A model generated the notes under the pieces. It did no database searches. It was not told where the DNA came from and saw nothing but the letters and a program-made list of their open reading frames with translations. From Pyrus communis (taxonomy: Eukaryota; Streptophyta; Magnoliopsida; Rosales; Rosaceae), in NCBI RefSeq assembly GCF_963583255.1, contig NC_084816.1, positions 15,301,100-15,365,099 on the forward strand: a DNA stretch of 64,000 nucleotides. Direction: 5' to 3'. Both the position numbers and the translations under genes were made by a program. Shown here one piece after another: positions 11,081 through 21,907 of the stretch (its first letter is position 1; every line of letters begins with the position of its first letter).

Positions 11081-12406
11081 CTCATTCTCCCCGGTGTAAA
11101 TGTTTGTAAACTAAAAATGGAATGATTAAGTGAGAAGTAAGTAGATTAGGAACTAAGGTAAATTATTAGTTATTTATGAATAAAAAATTCATATTTTATA
11201 TTTCTAGATTCCAATAGAGACTCAAGTAGTTAGCATTGGTTGATCGAACGAGATTTCCATGCTTTAGAACGAGGATTTTAAATCGATGAGATACAGTAAT
11301 TTTATTTTGATAATCAAGAACAAGTTTTGAGAAAAAGATTTCGTTCGCATTTCCGAAGTATCAAAAGTACGTACCAAGCACTGTTCATCGCTTAATCTAC
11401 TATTTTAGTTTTTATTCAAATGTTCATAGTCAAAAACTCAGTTCTCATTGTTTCTCGTTTCTCTTTTGGATCAATCAGCTACTGTCATTTAGAACTTTTA
11501 ACTCAATACTTCTTTCAATAAACGGCGACTAAATGTCAAGTTCAAATCTTCTGCACCCAAATTCCTATGTGGCATATCTCTTAGAGTTTGACACATGTCC
11601 TCAAACATAACAGAGCGATGAATTTGAGGGATTAGGAACTGAGATTTCGTTTTTGTTTCTCTTTCCAATTTCGAGTTAGTTTCACAGGGACACGAAATTC
11701 TTGAATCTTAGGCGACGGGAGGAAGAGAAAGAAAGGAAGAGAGAGAGCTTCTCTGGCAATCCAACCACCGCCGACTGTTCCTGCCCCAAACTCCTCCGTC
11801 AATCTGCGACCTTCTCAATGACTCTATATCGGCTCTGCACCTCAGCTTGATGAACCCGTTCCTATCCAAATTGAACGATATCCACTTCTTCGACGACTTG
11901 GATCGCGTACAACCCTTTCCACTTTAAGCCTCATTTCCTCAGAGGTCACATAATCTGCAACAACATCCCATGCTTTGTTGGTGGTGGCATTGAGTGTAAG
12001 AGTGCGAGTGGCAGGGAGGGTTGGGCTTCCGGGTTTCACGTTCTATTTTTAGTTTTTATTATTGTTATTTTTTAAGAGAGCTAATAGCGCTTAAACACAG
12101 AGTTATGGTTGAACAAGGCAAATTCTGAGATCAAATTTAGACCCTTTGTGGTGAAGTCTGCTAAGATTTATGCGCAAAATTGAAAATTTTGTCATTCATT
12201 TGTTAAAAGTAAACACGACCCTTTCTCTCTCTCTCTCTCTCTTCCCTCTTCCCTTCTTTCTTTTATCTCAACAACTTGCCAAACCAGAACTAGAACAAAC
12301 ACAACAATTTCATCTTCTTGGTTAGTTGATTCGATTCCCCCTTCTTAAATGGAAATTGTGGAAGCTACTCTTTCCACTCTCTCTACCCAAAACCCATAGC
12401 CATCTC
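11081..12406. other. intergenic stretch with possible gene remnants
   Basis: About 11740-12040 has more balanced base composition and short open frames on both strands. The plus frame reads ...QTPPSICDLLNDSIS... up to a stop after about 60 codons, and the minus frame contains ...TNKAWDVVADYVTSEEM.... I recognise neither and see no splice-consistent gene, so it may be a decayed exon. A CT microsatellite lies at about 12224-12242. At 12340-12406 the minus strand carries the last 20 codons of the small ORF that Copia-A interrupts. Confidence 0.3.
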
Positions 12407-12411
12407 CTCTA

Positions 12412-12683
12412 TATAAGAATTGCGCTTGATAGTTTGAGCGTATTGTATTAATGTTTAGAGATTACAAGTAGAGTTTAAGTGAAGATCAAATTCTTCAAAA
12501 ACAAATCAAAGATAATTTACAGATAATACAATTAACAAATAATCTATTTGAATTCAAAATCATTCAACAGCCAAAGGATTAGACTGTTGAGAAGTTTTAG
12601 CTAAGCCTTCATGTTGACTGATTCCGTTGTGATCTCCAGTGAGTTTTGTGGCGGGAAGCTTTGATTTCAAACTTGGTTTATCA
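12412..12683 (-). repeat. Copia-A 3' LTR
   Basis: 272 bp. Read on the minus strand it starts TGATAAACC and ends ATTCTTATA. It aligns along its whole length with 26217-26491. Confidence 0.85.
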
Positions 12684-13505
12684 CAAGCCCACAAGCTAAG
12701 AAGTCGCCGGCGAACGGGAAGCTTGGACAGAAGATAATTGAACCGATAAGTGGACAGGCCTTTTGTTAAAAAATATGCAATTTGATCTTGGGTAGCTACG
12801 TAGCCCACTTAAATTTCACGTCGAGTTACCTTTTCTCTAATATAATGGTAGTCCACTTCAACATGTCATGTCTCGTGTCTGGGCATGGAAAACTGGGTTA
12901 GAAGCCATAAAGATCGCATAAATATTGTCACACCACACCTTTGGAGGAGAAAGTTGGAGATGAAGATCATTGAATAACTTTTGAAACCATGAAATTATGG
13001 CGGTAGTAATGGCAAGTTGGCAATACTCGGACTATGTGCTTGAACGAGAAACACCTTTTTGTTTCTTGGAACTCCAGGACACAACATTAGAACCAAGAAA
13101 AATACAATATCCTCCTGTTGATATGCACTCATCTGGGTCTTCAACATAATCAGAATCAGCAAAGGCAATAAGAGTGAGAAGTCTAAATTTATACACAAGA
13201 CCATGATCAGGTGTGGATTTTAAATAACGAAGAATTCTCTTGACAGCAATCCAATGTGTAATGGTAGGTTTGTGCATGAACTGGCAAACCTTGTTAACAA
13301 CGAACGCAATATCTAGACGTGTGAATGTGAGATATTGAAGAGCACCTACCACACTTCTAAATTCAATGATGTCTGACAATGGTTCGTCATTATAAAGGCT
13401 AGGTAGTTTGCCACTGATTTCAAGTGTGGAAACTGGTTTGCAATCAACCATATTTGTTCGTCTCAGTAAGTCCATGATGTACTTAGACTGAGATAAATGA
13501 ACCCC

Positions 13506-13792
13506 TGTAACATCCCATGTCGCCCAAGGGAGTGATCCTTATATGTATATTCTCATCCCTACCTAGCACAAGGCTTTTTAGGAGCTCACTAGTTTCGGGT
13601 TCCATCGGAACTCCAAAGTTAAGCGAGTAGCTCATGAAATGACTCCCATGATGGGTGACCCACTGAGAAGTTCTCGTGTAAGTTCTCAGAAAGAAAATCG
13701 TGAGAGCATGGTCGGGGCCCAAAGTGGACAATATCGTGCTACAGTGGTGGAGCGGACCCGAGATGTGGTGGACCCTGGGCCAGGATGTGACA
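13506..13792 (+). mobile_element. Cassandra solo LTR with 5S rRNA-like core
   Basis: This 287-bp unit starts TGTAACATCCCATGTCGCCC and ends GGCCAGGATGTGACA. It is flanked by ACCCC (13501-13505) and ACCTC (13793-13797), a near-match target duplication. Positions about 13590-13679 match plant 5S rRNA: the A-box region AAGTTAAGCG, the intermediate element GATGGGTGACC and the C-box-like GAAGTTCTCGTGT are all readable. That arrangement is the hallmark of Cassandra TRIM retrotransposons, which carry a 5S promoter in each LTR. Only one LTR is present, so the element has recombined to a solo LTR inside the RT region of Copia-A. Confidence 0.9.
13590..13679 (+). promoter_or_regulatory. 5S rRNA-like internal pol III promoter in the Cassandra LTR
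   Basis: A-box, intermediate element and C-box of 5S rRNA are recognisable in order. The middle of the 5S-like part ('tagctcatgaaatgactccc') has drifted from the usual 5S sequence, so this is a 5S-derived control region and not a functional 5S gene. Confidence 0.75.
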
Positions 13793-14569
13793 ACCTCATT
13801 GCTAGAACAGTGAACTTCCATGCCCATAAAATAATTCAAAAGACCAAGATCCTTCATGGAGAAAGTTGTGCCCATGTTCTTGATCAAAGTGTTAATGCAC
13901 TGGATGTTATTGCATGTGATAAGGATGTCGTTAACATAGATTAGTAAATAAATGTGAACTAAACCATGACAATAAACAAAGAAAGACGAATCTGCCTGAG
14001 AAGCCACAAAACCGAGATGTTCCAGGTAGTTGGAAAAAATTGAAACCACGCCCTTGGAGCTTGTTTAAGACCATATAGAGAATGTTTCAATTTGCAAACA
14101 TGTGTTGGAAATTGAGAATTAACGAAGCCTGTTGGTTGTTTCATAAATACTTCATCAGACAAAGAGCCATTGAGAAAGGTATTTTGAACATCCAGTTGCC
14201 TTATGGGCCAAGAAAACTGAACTGCAAGTGCAATGATCATGCAAATGGTGGAATGAGTAACCACGAGACTAAACGTTTCTCCATAATCAAGTCCAGGTTA
14301 TTGATGATATCTATTCACAACAAGCCGAGCTTTAAATCTATCAATTGACCCATTCGGTTTTCGTTTAATTTTGAAAACCCATTTGTTAGGAAGCACATTC
14401 ATTGAAGGATGGTAGGGGAACAAAGACCAAGTGCCAGGCCGCTAGAGGGCATTAAATTCATCTGCCATTGCAGTTCTCCATTCCTGAAATTTATGTGCCT
14501 GACTATAACAAGTAGGCTTAGGTAAAGCGTTAGTGGTGGATGTATGGGCATACTTAGGATTCAACTTGT

Positions 14570-16521
14570 TGATGCGAGATTTATACGCGCACAAATTAAA
14601 CCCTCTTTTTGACAATTGTAGTAATGATGTAAGTAGGGATCGTTCTGGACCGGGGATTAGGAGGGATTGTTAATCACTTGGATTTTGACTTAAAAACGTA
14701 AAAACACAATATAAAACACTATACTAAACTCGAAGAATTCAAAACTAAAAATAAGAAAGATTAAGACTAAGACTTAAACGAAATATGGGGGGATTGATTA
14801 ATAAAACTAACTTTTAAAACACTAAGACAAACTAAAAGACTCAAAACAAGTTCAAAAGACTCCAAATACTTAAAAACATAAAATAAGACAAATCAAATGG
14901 TTAAGACTTAACAAAATAGGGGGGGGATTGTGGTTGGACGAGATTAAACTAAACGAACAGATTATAATTTAAAACAGATAGTAAAGATGAATGTGATGAA
15001 AATATGGATGATGGAATAGCTAAGGGGTTCATCTCCATACATGTTACACTTGCATAATAAAATGATTTCTAATTGTATTTCAATAAACCATGAATTCTCA
15101 ACACCCCGGGTTAATTAGGTCCGCTTAAATTAACCGTCAAGTTTTCCTTAAGTTAATGAATTGGATGATTGCATACGACAACCCAAAGCATTCCTCACAA
15201 GTTCCCTACATGAATTGCATAATAGAGATACAAGCAAGAATCATTAAGCATCATGAAAACTATAAGTGTTGACGAGGCATTCGTTACTATGATTGCATGA
15301 AACTTATGCCAAGAATTTGTTTAACGCGATTGTTTATAAGCAACCTCCACTACTTGTGAATATAAGTTCATAACTATTACGTGAAACTCACTTATATTCT
15401 AGCGTCAAATTCATGCATGAAAATTAAGCGTTCATTCTTAATAAACATACATAAATAGGTTATCAATCAAACAGTTAAACAAATTGAATTCACAATTTAT
15501 GAAACGTAATTAAAAGTAATCAAATCATATTACAAACATAAACATAATTTCGAATCACCCCCAAGCTAAAGGGGGGTTTAGTTCCTCATACAAAACAAAG
15601 AGAATTGAAATTAAACATTGAAATCAAAGAAACGCCTAAACATTCCAACAACTCAAACTTGAATTGTATGAACGTTTAGGCCCTCTTCTCTTCCTCTTTA
15701 TTGTAGCATAAGGTCTAGGGATAATTGGTTTGGGGGATGGAAGTGTGGAATGGAAAAATGGTGTTTGGATTATAAGGGGAGAGATGGGAAGCTCACGGCT
15801 AGGGAAGGGAGAATGTGTTTGTAATGTGTTGTGTATGAAAATGAGATGTCCATGAATGAATGAATGCAAGGGTATTTATAGGAGTAGTGGAGGGAACATA
15901 TGGCTATGTCATTTGTAGGTGAAGTAGGTGGATGTTATGTGAAGTAGGTGGATGTTGTAGGTGAAGTGGATGTTGTAGGTGAAGTAGGTGGATGTTGTAG
16001 GTGAAGTGGATGTTGTAGGTGAAGTAGGTGGATGTTATGTTAAGTGATAAGTGATAAGTGATATGATATGTGGTTATGATATGATAAGTGGTTAAGTGGT
16101 GATGATAAGTGATAAGTGATTAAGTGATATGATATGTGGTGATGATAAGTGATAAGTGCATGTGGGTTAACTAATGAAGGAAATGCATGTGCAATGACAA
16201 TGTGTTAGAATGGATGTGTGTTATGCATGGCATGATTGGGATTAGGAAAGGTTTAAATGTCCTAAAACTAAAGAGAACAAGGTTCCAACACTTTGGCTCC
16301 AATTAGGTCTTCAATTTCGTCCAACACTTTGGCTTCAAGCATAAGCTATCCGTCCTTAGCCCAAAAGTGCTCCAAAAGTCTCCAAAATGCATCTTTTTGC
16401 TCCTTTAGCCCTTTGGACCTACAAACACACGAAAATAGCTTAAAGTACTAAAATAACTAAAGAAACATAACGTAAATGTACGAGAACAAGCCATTTAAGT
16501 CGCATAAATATGCTCCTATCA
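14570..16521 (-). repeat. Gypsy-A 3' LTR (1952 bp)
   Basis: Starts TGATGCGAGATTTATACG and ends GCTCCTATCA in plus coordinates. Length equals the other LTR, and every line I compared is the same at a constant offset of 7338 bases. It contains a minus-strand TATA box at 15880-15873 (TATAAATA) and two low-complexity arrays: 'gtaggtgaagtaggtggatg' units (about 15916-16035) and 'aagtgataagtgatatgata' units (about 16038-16155). A 77-codon minus frame (15636-15869) overlaps the transcript-start region and is probably incidental. Confidence 0.93.
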
Positions 16522-18300
16522 AATACCCCCACACTTAGCTTTTGCTAGTCCTCGAGCAAAACAGAAAAACAAAACAAAAAGAACAAAACACAACCTACAC
16601 CTTCCAACAATCGTATCAGGGACTTCCAATGCACATGACAAATTAAAAATCATTATTCTCACAGATTTGAGCCATCTTTACACTTAAGTACATTCTTACT
16701 CATAGTCATCACATACTAGTTCACAATTAAGCATTTAAAACCATGTTTTGAATGTAGTAACATGCCTTAGAGAATTCCCTCAATTTCTTACTAGATGTAC
16801 TCTCGTTTTTCACACAGATTTTCTGACTACACACCCTACACTAGGTATATGTGAGAAGATTGATGTAATCATAAAAACGAACACTCACATATATGTATTT
16901 CAAAGGAAGCAATTTCTGGAGTTAATAAGCATATTTAGATATGATCTCATGAATGGAATGCTACTACTTAGACGCGAGAACCAGTGATACCATATGCTCA
17001 TACCAAGTTCAAACTCCACAAATTGAAATACACAACACTCAAGATAGAAGTCAAGGGTTGTAACGGGGCTTGGGGTATGTGGATAACAAAGAAGGGATAT
17101 GGAAAACAAAGGTTTTTAAAGAAATAGTGAGCAAAGCATTTGAATCAACTTAGAATTCACTTTTGAATGAAAACTCAACTTTTGAACAAAAAGGGAGAAT
17201 TTAGACAATTTACGCCCAGAATTGGTGTTTTGGAACCTTTCTTCAATCACTTATTCTTTCAATTTTTCTTTCTTTCTTTCTTTTCTCTTTTTTTTTTTTT
17301 TTTCTTTTCTTTTTCTTTTCCTTTTCTTTTCTTTTGAATCTCAAAACATAAACACTTAAACATTCTCTCCCCCACACTTATTTTCTTTCATAATGTAACT
17401 CAAAAGGAATTCAATTAAGTCATGCTCACTATCTTTTAAGAACAAGGGTGGGGATTGTCCTAAACTAGGCTAGGTGAGGAAAATGTGGGTAAACAAAGAA
17501 TAAAGGCTAAACAAGGCTCAACGGGGTTAAAACTTACAACATATACGAAGTATGGGAAGTAAGGCTATTTGGCTATGGTGGTGGTCACTACACAACTTCT
17601 TCTTGAATATGTGTTATGCAAATCAATAACATGCTTTGAATGAAATGGGCATGAGTTCTAGCATTTAGTTCTATCATGATACAATTGCATTCTAAGTAGC
17701 AACCAAGCAAGGAATAATGAGATCATGCAACAACTTTAGAAAATAAAGAATCACAGAAAATAACTCTCCAAAGAAAGTAATGGCTCGAGTCTCACAGGGA
17801 TGTAGCGTTTGTTTGAGTTTCTTCCTTCAAGCATGTTACAAAAACGAATTTTTCTTTTATGATTGCATGTGAAGTCATACATTATAACCATAACCAAGCA
17901 TATACCAAGAGTAAATCAAACTTTTCTCTATGTTTATAACTCTTTCTAACCGTCATGCAATTATAAACCAAATCCTTATCATTGTGTTGGAAGGTACCCT
18001 AAGACACAAACACACAAAAACGACTTTTAAAACAACTCTTTTTGGGTTTTTCAAAACAATTTTTCAAATTTTTATGGGATTTTCGAATTATAAAACAAAA
18101 CACACTAAAACACTCTAAAACAACTTAAAAACACCTTAAAACAGCAAGGAACAACATTAGAAGTTATGGTGGATAAAACCCTACGAATTTGCATCAAAAC
18201 ACTTTAGTTACCCCCCCACACTTAAATCAAACATTGTCCTCAATGTTTTAAGCATAGATTCACACAAAACATAAGTAAACACACAAAAAGCAACTAAACA
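16522..18300. other. Gypsy-A 3' internal noncoding region
   Basis: AT-rich interior between the 3' LTR and the promoter-like part of the antisense ORF. A pyrimidine-rich run (TTTCTTTTC type) lies at about 17265-17336, and the polypurine tract of the element sits at about 16522-16540 on the minus strand. No frame of note is present. Confidence 0.6.
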
Positions 18301-19105
18301 TATTAAACATGGCATAATGTAATTAACAAAGAGAAGAGTTTAGGGACGCAAATCTGGTTATGGAGTGTAAATTCCCTCTTCTCCTTGGTGATTGCATTGA
18401 GGCTTTGATCTTTGTGATTCCACAGGCTTACTCTTGAACTGGTTTCTGCCCATCGTTGATTTTCCTTTGTGCTACTTCTTGAACTGGGCAGCAGGATGGT
18501 TCTTTTGGTTTCCCCCGAAGGTCTGAGCTTCCTCCTGTTATCTGTTTCTTTGTTCAATCTTTGCAGGAGTGGTCCCTTCTCTGGAAGTGTAACAACCGTT
18601 GAAGATGACTACTCGAGAGCAACGCTAGGTAAGCAATCAGGAATAGATTCCAGGCAGTTGGCTCCAGATCGGAAGACTGACTCCAAGTGCCGGCTGATTG
18701 CTTCTTTTACTTTGCCATGCAAGTAAGAACAAGGACAAAGAAAAAGACAGGGAAAGAGCATGATATGAGATACTTTTGCTTTTGACCTTGATGATATGAG
18801 ATACCTTTGCTTTGAAGAAGCGGTGAATGAATCAGCACATGCTTCAATCCGCCGTTTCCTCCTGGGTCATATGTACTCCAGGCATCTGGTATCATCTTTG
18901 GGGAAGAAGAAAGAATTGAGTATTTTGAAAGGCTTTGCTGGGAGTGCGCCCTCAGAGGTGAGGGAGAGTTGGGCATTTTCTTCAGGTTTGCCCTGCCATA
19001 AAAGACGAAGGTCGACATATATAGAGATAATATCAAGTGGTGGTACTTTTTACCCTTGTCGACAAACGTTTTGATCCCGCAAATCCGGCTCTTTGAAATA
19101 GTGGC

Positions 19106-19450
19106 GCCTCTTCGATCTTTGAATACGCCTCTTCGATTTCTGAGCAGGCGCCCCTTCGATTTCTGAACGATGCCCCTTCGATTTCTGAACGACACGTGGT
19201 AGTGCAGATGCGGCTCCTTTTGACAAAGCTGCACGCGTCTTCAGAAAAGCAGAGAAAGCGAGCCGAACTTTGCGCTTGTCGGCTAAAGATGTGTAGTTGC
19301 GATGATGGGCTCCACGTGTTTTCAGCTTTGTCAGAAATCTTTTGACAAAGTTGAACGCGTTTTCTGAAAAGCCGAGGGAGCGTCGCCTAACTTACGCCGG
19401 AAAATCCGGCTCTTTGAATCGGTGGACGCGTCGCCTTGGCATTTTATAGA
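19106..19450 (+). promoter_or_regulatory. promoter-like region of the antisense ORF in Gypsy-A
   Basis: Four imperfect copies of a 22-bp unit (GCCCCTTCGATTTCTGAACG type) lie at about 19106-19191. G-box cores CACGTG occur at 19193-19198 and 19313-19318. A module 'ttttgacaaag.tg.acgcgt' occurs twice about 120 bases apart (from 19216 and 19338), and 'aatccggctctttgaa' also occurs twice (19082 and 19403). A TATA box (TTTATAGA, 19443-19450) lies about 120 bases upstream of the ATG at 19570. Together these look like a pol II promoter directed against the element's own direction. Confidence 0.55.
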
Positions 19451-19569
19451 GCTATCGATCACCGCCAACATACACACTCTGAAGATTTCCCATTCCTGAA
19501 ACTCGACTCCGGCCCTTTGTGAAATTTTTAACTCCATCCACCCCTTCTCTTTGAACACTTTTGAAAAAA

Positions 19570-20256
19570 ATGGCAAACTCATCGAACCTTAGCTTAGATT
19601 TGAGTCTCAGCAGCGATCCGGTTGCGCCCCGTCAAGGTAATGTATGGCGCCCTTCTTTTTTATCTTCTAACGGTCCTCTTTCAGGTGAAGACTCTGTGAT
19701 GCAGGACGCCACAACAGCTACAATAGTAGCTAAAAACCTCCTCACTCCAAAAGATAGTAGGCTGCTGTCAGGACGGTCCGATGAGTTGGCCGTTCAAGAG
19801 TCCCTCGCACTTAGTGTTCAGTGTGCGAGTTCTGTGTCCAACATGGGCCAACGCCTGCTTGCTCGGTCCCGCCAAGTGGAATCGTTGATGGCAGAGGTGG
19901 AAAGACTTAAGCAAGAGATCCAGCAGCTTAAGTATGAGAATAGAAGTTTGCATGTGCTTGCAAATAACTATTCGTCGGGGATGAAGAGGAAGCTTGATGA
20001 GCTGCAAGAATCTGAGGGTCGAATTCACAGTGACCGTCAAAGGCTTGCGTCTTATCTACAGAGGCACCTTTTTCCTGGGTCATCCAGCGCTTGGCCAAGT
20101 ATTGAGGCCTGGAATGCTCTAGCTCCGATGCCTCCCGCTCCGATGGCTTCCGCTCCGATGGCTCCCGCTCTGATGGCTCCCGCTTCTATGCCTCCCGCTT
20201 CTATGCCTTCCGCTTCTGCGGCTCGTAGTGGGGCTTCACGCAAACAACCTTTGTGA
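19570..20256 (+). CDS. antisense ORF of Gypsy-A: coiled-coil protein with N-terminal EAR-like motif (228 aa)
   Basis: An intact 228-codon frame on the strand opposite to the retroelement's gag. The start is the ATG at 19570, after an A-run; upstream codons in frame hold no other ATG close by. Residues 7-13 read LSLDLSL, which satisfies the plant EAR repression motif LxLxL. Residues about 100-160 are heptad-rich (VESLMAEVERLKQEIQQLKY, then RKLDELQESEGRI), predicting a coiled coil and dimerisation. The C-terminus is an Ala/Pro/Met/Ser repeat (APMAPA, ASMPPA units) ending in a basic tail. I recall similar hypothetical proteins predicted many times in apple, pear and Prunus genomes, but I know no function. 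Recruitment of TOPLESS-type corepressors is inference from the motif alone. The intact frame and the promoter-like sequence upstream argue that it is a real gene carried by the element. Confidence 0.7.
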   Translation: MANSSNLSLDLSLSSDPVAPRQGNVWRPSFLSSNGPLSGEDSVMQDATTATIVAKNLLTPKDSRLLSGRSDELAVQESLALSVQCASSVSNMGQRLLARSRQVESLMAEVERLKQEIQQLKYENRSLHVLANNYSSGMKRKLDELQESEGRIHSDRQRLASYLQRHLFPGSSSAWPSIEAWNALAPMPPAPMASAPMAPALMAPASMPPASMPSASAARSGASRKQPL

Positions 20257-20284
20257 AGCTCCACCTTTCTCCATGTTTAGTATC

Positions 20285-20342
20285 TTTCTTTCTTTTTTTT
20301 TTTTTTTTTTTTATTTTTTATTTATTTTTTATTTTTTTTTTA
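20285..20342. repeat. T-rich run downstream of the antisense ORF
   Basis: Nearly pure T with a few A, directly after the 3' end of the 228-aa ORF and before the convergent end of the gag-like frame. It may serve as an A-rich 3' region for the minus transcript or simply be low complexity. Confidence 0.6.
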
Positions 20343-20357
20343 TTAACATAAATAAAA

Positions 20358-21728
20358 TCAAACGGCATGGAATTGGTCCTTGAATGGAAGGTGATACTTG
20401 AAGTGAACCGGCATTGGTTTGAATTCTAGTGTAGGTGCCTGATTCATAAAAAACAGCAAGTTAGTATAAAATGTAAAGGAATTTGAAAAAAACTTACTTG
20501 TTTTGTCCGACAAGAACTCAATGACAAACACCACTCCTTTGAAAGTTTCAGGGATATTGGACTTGGCCAGATTGCAAGTGATGGTTATGACTTGTCCAAT
20601 GTCATCAAATTTAACTTCTTTGGATTTTGTGGTTTCAAGAACGTCCTCTTTGATGAATTCATGACATTCCCTACTTGTCACCTTTGAGAGGGCTTCCAAG
20701 ATGTCTTTTTCACCTTCTTCTTCCTTGGAAGTCATGAATCTGCAAGGAATAGGGATACTTGTTGGAACGGGGTTAAAAATAATGAAATTTGGAACAACCA
20801 TACCTGTATTAGATGGCATAGGAGCAATAGGAGCCTCCGGTAAAGGTGTTTCCACCCTTTCCATGGGTTGGGTGTATTCCTCTTCCTTGTGATTTGATTT
20901 TGATGGTTGAGGGTCCGTTCCAACCTCCTTGTCACTTCTCAACATGATTTCCTTGGCAGTTTCAAATTCTCCCTTCTGATTTGCAATGGTTGAACTAGGG
21001 AGTTCGCCTTGGTCGGAAAATTGTCCTTCGAACTCCGCTATCTGCCCAATTTGCTTTTCCAGAGTAGTAAGTAATTGAAAAATCGTATCATTATCATTTG
21101 AATTACCTACATTACTTTGGGCAGGTTGTGGTGGCTGCATAGGCGTTGAATAGAACTCCTCATACGGCTGCCAATATCCTTCTTGTTGAGCCTCATTGTC
21201 TTGATTTTGTAAGCCCTGCACCAAACAAATTAATTCATCAAGCTTTTGGTTATAATTTATTGACGAACTTGAGTTTGGTTGGGCATATTGAATATGAGGT
21301 TGTGGTGGCTGCATAGGTGTTGTATTGAACTCCTCATATGGTTGCCAATATGCTTCTTGTTGAGCCTCCTTGGCTTGATTTTGTGACCCCTGCGCCAAAG
21401 AATTTATTTCATTAAGAATTTGATTATAATCTATTGGCGAACTTGAATTTAATTGAGCATATTGCATATGAAGTTGTGGTGGCTGCATAGGTCTTGAATA
21501 GAACTCCTCATATGGTTGCCAATATGCTTCACGTTGAACTTGTTGATCTTCCCACCATATAGAGTTTGAATGATCCCTCTAATCTCTTTGTGGACATTGA
21601 TTGGCTTGAAATCCTTGCCTATATGAAGCACCAAATGTAGGGACACTCTGCATTGTGGTCCTTTCGGCATACGGCGACAATTTAGAAGTAAGATTTGCCA
21701 ATTGAGCTTGAATGCTAGCAAAATCCAT
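20358..21728 (-). pseudogene. Gypsy-A truncated gag-like ORF fused to a pol fragment
   Basis: A minus-strand frame of 457 codons starts at the ATG at 21728 (MDFASIQAQLANL) but has an in-frame TAG at codon 50 (21581-21579); an internal ATG at 21488 gives 376 aa. It has three tandem copies of a 58-residue unit containing YWQPYEEF..PMQPPQ. Then comes the Athila-type gag C-terminal block (LEKQIGQIAE, ELPSSTIANQKGE and AKEIMLRSDKEV), and the end is PTLEFKPMPVHFKY, resembling the ELKPLPxHLKY block that precedes the Athila RT. The capsid-type gag domain, protease, RT and integrase are missing. It is an internally deleted polyprotein and not a working gene. Confidence 0.75.
21105..21540 (-). repeat. 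174-bp tandem repeat within the gag-like ORF
   Basis: Units containing 'aactcctcatatggttgcca' on the plus strand recur about every 174-177 bases (near 21150, 21327 and 21503) and keep the reading frame, giving three 58-residue protein repeats. Confidence 0.8.
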
Positions 21729-21887
21729 ATCTTACTTCTCTAGTACCTAAAATCAAAGAAAGAGAACTAAATCAAATATCAAAAGTAACAACAAACAAAG
21801 AAAACAACACTAAGTTAGAAACTAAAACGAAAACAACTAAACAAAAAAAAAAGAAAAGAACCAAGGGATTAGCAAAGTTGCTAATCC

Positions 21888-21907
21888 CCGGCAACGGCGC
21901 CAAAATT
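21888..21907 (-). other. Gypsy-A primer-binding site
   Basis: Reading the minus strand directly after the 5' LTR: AAATTTTGGCGCCGTTGCCG followed by GGGATTAGC. TGGCGCCGTTGCCGGGGA is the primer site typical of Athila-type and related non-autonomous Gypsy elements. Confidence 0.85.

Larger units (their letters stand above)
12560..14569 (-). pseudogene. Copia-A polyprotein, 3' part: reverse transcriptase and RNase H
   Basis: Minus-strand frames give, in order: an RT start (NKWVFKIKRKPNGSIDRFKA, about 14340-14390); QLDVQNTFLNGSL and LYGLKQAPRAWFQ (about 14060-14210); a YVND box (normally YVDD) near 13930; and RNase H-proximal blocks (ADSDYVEDPDECISTGGYC near 13100-13150). The frame is broken by stops and frameshifts and by the Cassandra LTR at 13506-13792. 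The Asp-to-Asn change in the catalytic box and the breaks make it inactive. The last frame overlaps the 3' LTR. Confidence 0.85.

Noticed and set aside
13590..13679. Functional 5S rRNA gene
   Set aside because: The 5S-like region is embedded in a Cassandra LTR and its middle has diverged from 5S rRNA, so it is a retroelement promoter and not an rRNA gene.
15636..15869. 77-codon frame present in both Gypsy-A LTRs (also 22974-23207)
   Set aside because: It lies at and downstream of the LTR TATA box, where untranslated leader is expected. It is duplicated only because the LTR is, and shows no family resemblance.
18707..19234. 175-codon minus-strand frame in Gypsy-A upstream of the antisense ORF
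   Set aside because: It overlaps the repeated promoter-like modules, and its sequence bias follows those repeats. It has no domain and sits on the strand opposite to the likely coding unit.
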